Shown here piece by piece: positions 58,890-64,000 of a stretch of 64,000 bases of DNA. The notes beneath the pieces are model-generated. The model was given only the letters and a program-made list of their open reading frames with translations, was not told the DNA's origin and ran no database searches. Made by a program: the position numbers and the translations under genes. Source of the DNA: JBBQER01 sp052148155 (GTDB lineage Bacteria > Actinomycetota > Acidimicrobiia > IMCC26256 > PALSA-610); NCBI GenBank assembly GCA_052148155.1, contig JBKQIY010000251.1, positions 97,154 through 161,153 of the forward strand, given 5' to 3'. Position 1 is the stretch's first letter. Each line of letters starts with the position of its first letter.

Positions 58890-61800
58890 CTAGCCGACGA
58901 CGTTGTTCGACGATGTTGGCGGTCCGGTCCCGCGTTTGCTCGTCGCGGAGACCGAGCACGTGTAGGTTCTGCCAATCGCGACGTTCGCCACGACGACCGA
59001 TTGGGTGTTGCCGTCCACGCGGACGGATCGGGTCACACCACCGTCGTGAGAGAGGCACACCGCGAGGTAGCTCGTGATGTGTGCGCCGTTCCCCGACGCG
59101 GCCGAGTGTCGCACGAGCAGCGTGCCCGGCCGGGTTGTCGTCGCGGTGACAGTTGCCGGTGCGGTGGGTGCGCCGATCTTGATCGCCGGTGACGCGGTGG
59201 TCAGTGGACCGGTTTTGAGCGTGTTGATCTGCGACGCGGTCAACGAGTCCGGGCCGGTACCGAGCCGGTTCATCACCGCGACCTTGAAGGTGTAGAAGTG
59301 GCCGTTCTGCAGGCCGGTGATGAGTTCGTGTGTGCTGAGGGAATGGAACGTGTGCGCAGCGAGCGCGTCGTGTCCGATATAGGGCGTCACGACGTAGCCG
59401 GTGACGGGAAGGCCTCCGTGCAAGACGGGCGGTACCCATCCGACGGTTGCCGTGGCGTTGCCCGGTTGCGCGTTGACGTGGGAGACCAGCTCGGGAGCGG
59501 TCACGTGCAACGTGTAGCTCTCGTGTGTGGTCCCGGCCGACGAGGTCGCGGTCAGGGTCAGCGGATAGGTGCCGGCGGCGTTGACTGTGCCGGTCAGCAT
59601 CGCACTACCCAACCCTTGCGTGAACGTGAGCCCTTTCGGCAGGGTGCCGGTGAGCGTCAACAGCGGAGCCGGCAAGCCCGTCGCGGTGAGGGTGGTGTTC
59701 ACCTCGGTTTTGCGGGGCACGGTCGTGAGTTCAGCGCTCGTGATCTTGGGTGTCACCCAGAATGGGATCACGACGCTGGTCGAGCCGTTGACCGCCGATC
59801 CGCTCGGCGGGGTGCCGGTCGCCGCGCCGGCGAGGGTGAACCCTCTAGCCGTCACGTCACCTGCGGTTGAGGTGTACGTCGCAGTGCAGGTTTCGGTACC
59901 GGCCGGCGCGAGCGTCGGACTCGGACATGTGATCGCCGACAGGCCCGAAAGCGGGTCGGTCACACCGATGCCGTGCAATGTCACGTTGCCGGAGTTGGTG
60001 ACGAGGAAGCTCACCGCCTCTGGCGTGCTGGCGTCGAAGAAGGCGCCGGGGTTCGCCGCGGGTGCGACTGCGATCGCGGGGCCCTGGACCGCCGGGGTGT
60101 GCACAGCGGCTGAAGCTTGCACGACGGTGGTCGGCACGCCGGTCAGCTGCGACGTCGCGGACGTCGACGCGGCGTCGGTGATCCCGCCGCCGTCAACGTC
60201 GGCTTGGGTGACGACGTAGTGCGCGGTGCAGGTCTCGGCCGCGCCCACGACGAGTGTGGTGCCCGGACACTTGACCGCCGACAGGCCCGCCAAGGGGTCG
60301 GTCACGCCGATCCCGATGAGGGACACGTTCCCAGTATTCGCGACCTTGTAGCTGTATGTGATCGGCGTGCCGGCTGCTGCGTAAGTCGGTGGGTTCGTCG
60401 ATGGCGTGATCCCGATCGATGGTTGCGCGACGAACAGCGAGAACGTTTGGGTCGCGACACCGGCGGGGTTCGTGGCCGTGAACGTGATCGGGTAAGTCCC
60501 GCCCGTTCCGGCCGCTGGGGTGCCCGTGATGGTGGCGGTTCCGTTCGTCGCGTTGGGCGTGAAGGTCAGACCGGTCGGGAGCGTCCCGGCCGTGATTGCG
60601 AGGGTCGGCAATGGTGAGCCGCTGGTGGTGACCGTGAACGTGAACGGCGAACCGACTTTGGCGTTGGCGGTCGGGGCGCTGGTCACTGCGGGGGGAAGCG
60701 CGCTGATCACGATGCTCTGACCGGCCGTGAGGGTCTGCCAGCCGGACAGGCTCCCGCCGTATTCGCCGCCGAACGGAGCGCCGTTGTATTCGTAGCCGAG
60801 CGGCGCCGAGATCGGCACCGCGACCGAGCTGGTCCCGGTGTTCGTGATCGTGATGTTCCCACCCGTCTCAGACGCCGAGATCGTGTTCGCGGTGCTGGCG
60901 GTGCCGGCCGGTTGGGTGGTCGCCCAGGCGGACTGGTCGGCTAAGACGGCCGCGATCGCGCCTTCGGTGAGCTGTTCGTACGGGGCGGTCGCGTTGAAGT
61001 CGGCGTTGTATTCGGCCAACAACGGGTTCAGGACGGAATAGAGCAGGCCGTCACCGACGGTGTCGACCGTGGCCGGCGGTGTTGCGGTCGTGGCCGGCCC
61101 AGCCGGCGGATGACCGATGATGTTCGTCTGGTGGACGTAGCTCGGTCGCGGGTCGTTGTTCAACATGTTCGCGTACATGCCGGACACGACCTGGTTGACG
61201 ATGTCCGCGAACGTCGCGGGGGTACTCAGACAGGTGGTGGTCGACGTGTTGGTGCATTGCCCTTGGTCGGTGCCTTTGGCGAGGTAGAAGGTGTTGTACT
61301 CGTCGACGGCTTGGGTTTCGGTCGAGTTGTTGTAGAAGATGTTGATCGGATGGCGGGGCACCACCTGGGCGGTGCCGTCCACGAACGTCGCACTGACCGG
61401 ATAGGAGGCGCCGGTGTAGGTGGCGCCGATGCCGAACTCGTCGGTTGGGGGGTTCGGATAGGCCTTGGAGGCGTCGTCACCGACCGCGGTGATCCCGACC
61501 GCTTCCAGGGCCGGAATGAAGTACGGGTTCTGTTCCCACGGCTGCTCGTTCGCGTTTTCGGTCGTGGGTGGCGTCCAACCCGCCGCCTGCGCGGTGCCTG
61601 CGATGCCGGTGTCGACGAAGGTCTGTTCCAGCTCGCCGCCGTTGGTGACATCGGTTGTGGACGCCGGATCACCGGAACTGTTGTCGGGCAGGGTGGCGGA
61701 CGCCGGGGTCGCGACCTTTCCGATCAGGAACCAGTCGTTCGATCCGACGACTTCGCGGTAGATGAGATAGTTCGCGGCGTGGCAGATCGCCTGCCAATCC

Positions 61801-63386
61801 AACGTCACTTCGCCGGTCGCTCCGACCGTGACCGACGGGGTCACGAACGCTGACGACTGATCAACGCTCGCCGAATCGGCCGCGTTGAACTGGTCGGTCA
61901 CCGCGTACTCGTAGTTCCCTGCAGTGAGCGTCCCGCCCGTTCCAGGCGTGTAGTCGTCCAGGATCGGCGGGTCAACCGTCGAGGGATTGCCCGGCACCAG
62001 ATCCGCGAACCCGGAATGGTTGCCCGGTACGAACACCTGCGGGTCTTCCGCACCCAATGCCAACGACGTGTCCGTGCTGTCCGTCAAACCGAGCCCACCC
62101 GTGCCGTTCGCCGGTGCCGCGGCTGCCCACGAAGTGTTCTCGTTCAGTTCTGCTTCGATGTAATTCTGGGTCGCGCAGCCGACATCCATGTACGGCGTGT
62201 CATAGGTGTGGCTGATCCAGCCGAAATCATCGGCGTAAAGTTTCCCGGTTGTGGGGTCGGTCTTTTGGAACTCGGCCAACAGGGGATCGGTCCCGTTGTC
62301 GGCCTGGTAGGCGACCGAACCGCCGCCGTTGAACAGTTGGTCCATCCGGAAATGGTTCGCCTCTGACCACTGCGCCGCATAATCCACATCCACCGGGACC
62401 ATCCGCAACGCGTCCGCGTCGGAATAGTCGATCGTGTGCAACGTCGTGTTCCACGAATCATCAGGCGTGAACGTGTCGTCGATGTCCATCTCGACGTAGT
62501 GTCGGTACTCGCCCAAATGCGCGTCGGCGGTCACCCAGTCGATCAGTCCCGCGCCCAGCAGCAGCCATTGGGTCTGGTTCGCGTTGTAGGCCATCCCGAC
62601 CGTCATCTCGGCGACTCCGGCCTGCGGGTCCGTCGGTGCCTGCGCGGCGGTCGGATGCTGGTACACACCAATCAACACGTTGCCCGCCGCGTCGTTCAAC
62701 AATGGCGTCTCGGTCGCGCCGGTCGGCCGACCAGTCGCGACCGTGCCCGGCGACGCAAAACTGCCCGTGTCGACCGGGACCGGACCATTCAACGACGCGA
62801 ACGTCGAAAGGCCAGCCGCAGTCAACGTCGCCGTCGTCCCCGAAATCGTGGCGCCGCTATCCGCGTCGGTCACCGTGTTCAAACCTGCGGTGGTACCGGA
62901 CGGGTATCCGGGCACGAAATCACCGTCGATCTGGCGGATGCCGAACGTCGACTCGTAACTAAACAGTGCGGTCAGCTGACCGGCCGCGAAGTCGGCCGGC
63001 TTCCCGGCAAACACCACACCGTTGAACAGCCCATGCGTCGCCGACGACGTCAACGCAGGCAAGGTCACTGTCTCGGCTGGGATGCCGCCGAGCGCGTCGA
63101 CCTCGGTGTATGCAACGCCCTGATTGGTCAGCCCTGCCGCCCATGCCGCAGTGTTCGGATCTGACGCGCCTCCACCCGGCGCCCCGATCAGCAACACGCG
63201 CAAATCGACCGTGTCGCCCGCCGTCAACGCCTGCGCAGACTGCGCGAGCACCGGAATCAACACACCACCCAGCAACAAGACGCTGGCCAGCACCGACGTG
63301 AGCCGCAGACCTCTGCGACGCCCGCCTGAACCCGCGGTAAGTCCCGCGCTCGAACTCGCCGTGTCCTGATTCCGCCCGCGTTGCAT
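58890..63386 (-). CDS. Large exported multidomain protein, polysaccharide-deacetylase-like N-half, Ig/FN3-like C-half
   Basis: 1498 residues. A long signal peptide (basic n-region, core VLASVLLLGGVLIPVLA, cleavage near QALTA) shows export. The N-terminal 650 residues look enzymatic: LRVLLIGAPGGGA, EYRHYVEMDIDDTFTPDD and FGWISHTYDTPYMD recall carbohydrate esterases of the Agd3 (CE18) type, where DD and His residues bind metal. Then come He_PIG-like Ig repeats (about 840-920 and 1150-1230), two DUF7507/DUF11-like repeats with GIGVTDPLSGLSA, and two FN3-like units. No sorting signal is seen at the C-terminus. ATG 63386 is chosen over 63434 because it follows GGTGGGG. Confidence 0.7.
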   Translation of the reverse strand: MQRGRNQDTASSSAGLTAGSGGRRRGLRLTSVLASVLLLGGVLIPVLAQSAQALTAGDTVDLRVLLIGAPGGGASDPNTAAWAAGLTNQGVAYTEVDALGGIPAETVTLPALTSSATHGLFNGVVFAGKPADFAAGQLTALFSYESTFGIRQIDGDFVPGYPSGTTAGLNTVTDADSGATISGTTATLTAAGLSTFASLNGPVPVDTGSFASPGTVATGRPTGATETPLLNDAAGNVLIGVYQHPTAAQAPTDPQAGVAEMTVGMAYNANQTQWLLLGAGLIDWVTADAHLGEYRHYVEMDIDDTFTPDDSWNTTLHTIDYSDADALRMVPVDVDYAAQWSEANHFRMDQLFNGGGSVAYQADNGTDPLLAEFQKTDPTTGKLYADDFGWISHTYDTPYMDVGCATQNYIEAELNENTSWAAAAPANGTGGLGLTDSTDTSLALGAEDPQVFVPGNHSGFADLVPGNPSTVDPPILDDYTPGTGGTLTAGNYEYAVTDQFNAADSASVDQSSAFVTPSVTVGATGEVTLDWQAICHAANYLIYREVVGSNDWFLIGKVATPASATLPDNSSGDPASTTDVTNGGELEQTFVDTGIAGTAQAAGWTPPTTENANEQPWEQNPYFIPALEAVGITAVGDDASKAYPNPPTDEFGIGATYTGASYPVSATFVDGTAQVVPRHPINIFYNNSTETQAVDEYNTFYLAKGTDQGQCTNTSTTTCLSTPATFADIVNQVVSGMYANMLNNDPRPSYVHQTNIIGHPPAGPATTATPPATVDTVGDGLLYSVLNPLLAEYNADFNATAPYEQLTEGAIAAVLADQSAWATTQPAGTASTANTISASETGGNITITNTGTSSVAVPISAPLGYEYNGAPFGGEYGGSLSGWQTLTAGQSIVISALPPAVTSAPTANAKVGSPFTFTVTTSGSPLPTLAITAGTLPTGLTFTPNATNGTATITGTPAAGTGGTYPITFTATNPAGVATQTFSLFVAQPSIGITPSTNPPTYAAAGTPITYSYKVANTGNVSLIGIGVTDPLAGLSAVKCPGTTLVVGAAETCTAHYVVTQADVDGGGITDAASTSATSQLTGVPTTVVQASAAVHTPAVQGPAIAVAPAANPGAFFDASTPEAVSFLVTNSGNVTLHGIGVTDPLSGLSAITCPSPTLAPAGTETCTATYTSTAGDVTARGFTLAGAATGTPPSGSAVNGSTSVVIPFWVTPKITSAELTTVPRKTEVNTTLTATGLPAPLLTLTGTLPKGLTFTQGLGSAMLTGTVNAAGTYPLTLTATSSAGTTHESYTLHVTAPELVSHVNAQPGNATATVGWVPPVLHGGLPVTGYVVTPYIGHDALAAHTFHSLSTHELITGLQNGHFYTFKVAVMNRLGTGPDSLTASQINTLKTGPLTTASPAIKIGAPTAPATVTATTTRPGTLLVRHSAASGNGAHITSYLAVCLSHDGGVTRSVRVDGNTQSVVVANVAIGRTYTCSVSATSKRGTGPPTSSNNVVG

Positions 63387-63470
63387 AACGCCCCACCAAT
63401 CGCGTGATCTCGAAGGATTCGAATACGCCCGCACGCATGACGCATCGCATCAAGCGCGTTTCCGACGGGA

Positions 63471-63499
63471 ATGTTTGCGCTGATTCTGCACAACGTCAA
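63471..63499 (-). promoter_or_regulatory. Possible sigma-70-type promoter of the large surface-protein gene
   Basis: On the minus strand TTGACG (63499-63494) and AAACAT (63476-63471) are 17 bases apart, within a locally AT-richer stretch 85-115 bases before the start. The -10 match is partial. Confidence 0.3.
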
Positions 63500-64000
63500 C
63501 GAAAAGTGACCTTTAGCACTAAAATGGGTTAATCGGCCTAACCGGACACCCGTTCGCGACGCCCAGGAAGAACGGTCAAACCCGAGCCGCACTCCGAGCT
63601 CGTCTGAGCGACGCGCGTCGCTTGTGCCTCTCGGCGGACAGCCCGATCGCTCGGACCTCGCGCCGAACTGTCGGGCGCTCGAGTTGTCAGTCTCACCGGG
63701 TCCCTTAGTGCCGTTATCTCCAGCCCTCGCGAGAAAGCGGTGTGTGACCGGCACCTCTGCGTCGTGGACATGTCATCGACGCAGCCGTCAACGATGCGCG
63801 CGTCGCTCGCTGATGGTGCGGCAGTTGGTGGGCGTGAACGCCCGTCGGCGATGAGGGCCGTCGATCAGGCCGACCAGGCCCCGGCGAATAGCCAGCTCCG
63901 AACGCTGCTGTCGACGAGATGATTGCGGTCGCCGGCATCATGCGCCCGCTCGACGGGTTACGTGTTCGGCAGTGGTGTCCTTGCTACGGCTACGTCAAGT
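63500..64000. other. Intergenic stretch at the right window edge, no gene seen
   Basis: About 500 bases. Left end is AT-richer (CTAAAATGGGTTAAT around 63520). The rest holds only short Arg-rich frames on both strands. A gene starting at the very edge cannot be excluded. Confidence 0.4.

Noticed and set aside
59800..60350. Possible CRISPR-like repeats in the large surface gene
   Set aside because: The similarity is between two DUF7507-like protein modules; there are no short direct repeats with unique spacers.

Overview
The window is GC-rich bacterial DNA, densely coded on both strands, and reads as a chromosome segment of an actinobacterium. The strongest taxonomic clue is a block at 27.6-36.5 kb with the same order and orientation as the dnaA-proximal block of Mycobacterium: fhaA-fhaB-pstP-rodA-pbpA-pknB on one strand, trpG on the other, then crgA. 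A mutY gene is joined to the end of this operon. Many first genes of transcription units carry a TANNNT -10 hexamer 5-9 bases before the start codon, so leaderless transcripts look common, as known for actinobacteria. Secreted proteins with the GYWLVASDGG repeat suggest Acidimicrobiia or a relative, but that assignment is inference.

Layout. 0-13 kb: a K+ channel cut by the window edge, a CorA-type transporter, a secreted protein, an LCP cell-wall ligase, an unpaired DNA methyltransferase, a TetM/OtrA-type ribosomal-protection GTPase, a K+ channel with RCK domain, a tiny secreted peptide and a methyltransferase. 13-22 kb: a FemAB-like acyltransferase, a carotenoid oxygenase-family enzyme, a hotdog thioesterase, a large FG-GAP/repeat exported protein, a lipoprotein with an apparently inactive Lon-like domain, and a phytanoyl-CoA dioxygenase-family gene divergent from a TetR regulator. 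22.7-25.2 kb: a translationally coupled methylase/nuclease pair that looks like a restriction-modification system. 25-27.5 kb: histidine phosphatase, thiolase and a small zinc-ribbon membrane protein. 27.6-36.5 kb: the division/peptidoglycan/kinase locus, ending at tRNA-Leu. 36.6-46.5 kb: CaiB-type CoA transferase, cobO, pyrE, an alcohol dehydrogenase/acyl-CoA synthetase/phosphotransferase operon, pheA-serS and tRNA-Ser. 46.5-48.3 kb: a decayed integrated element at tRNA-Ser, with a frameshifted tyrosine recombinase and a frameshifted DUF3024 gene. 49-57.5 kb: a copper-handling region (cupredoxin fusion protein, CopZ-like chaperone, CopA ATPase with an extra C-terminal domain, His/Met-rich membrane proteins). 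57.7-64 kb: secreted proteins, a winged-helix regulator and a 1498-residue exported multidomain protein.

The most unusual items are the degenerate Lon-like lipoprotein, the copper fusion protein, the MutY with Glu in place of the catalytic Asp, the methylase/nuclease pair, and an 18-bp repeat that multiplies start codons in front of a small lipoprotein gene. No CRISPR array, rRNA operon or intact insertion sequence was seen. Everything here comes from reading sequence and translations; no database search was possible.
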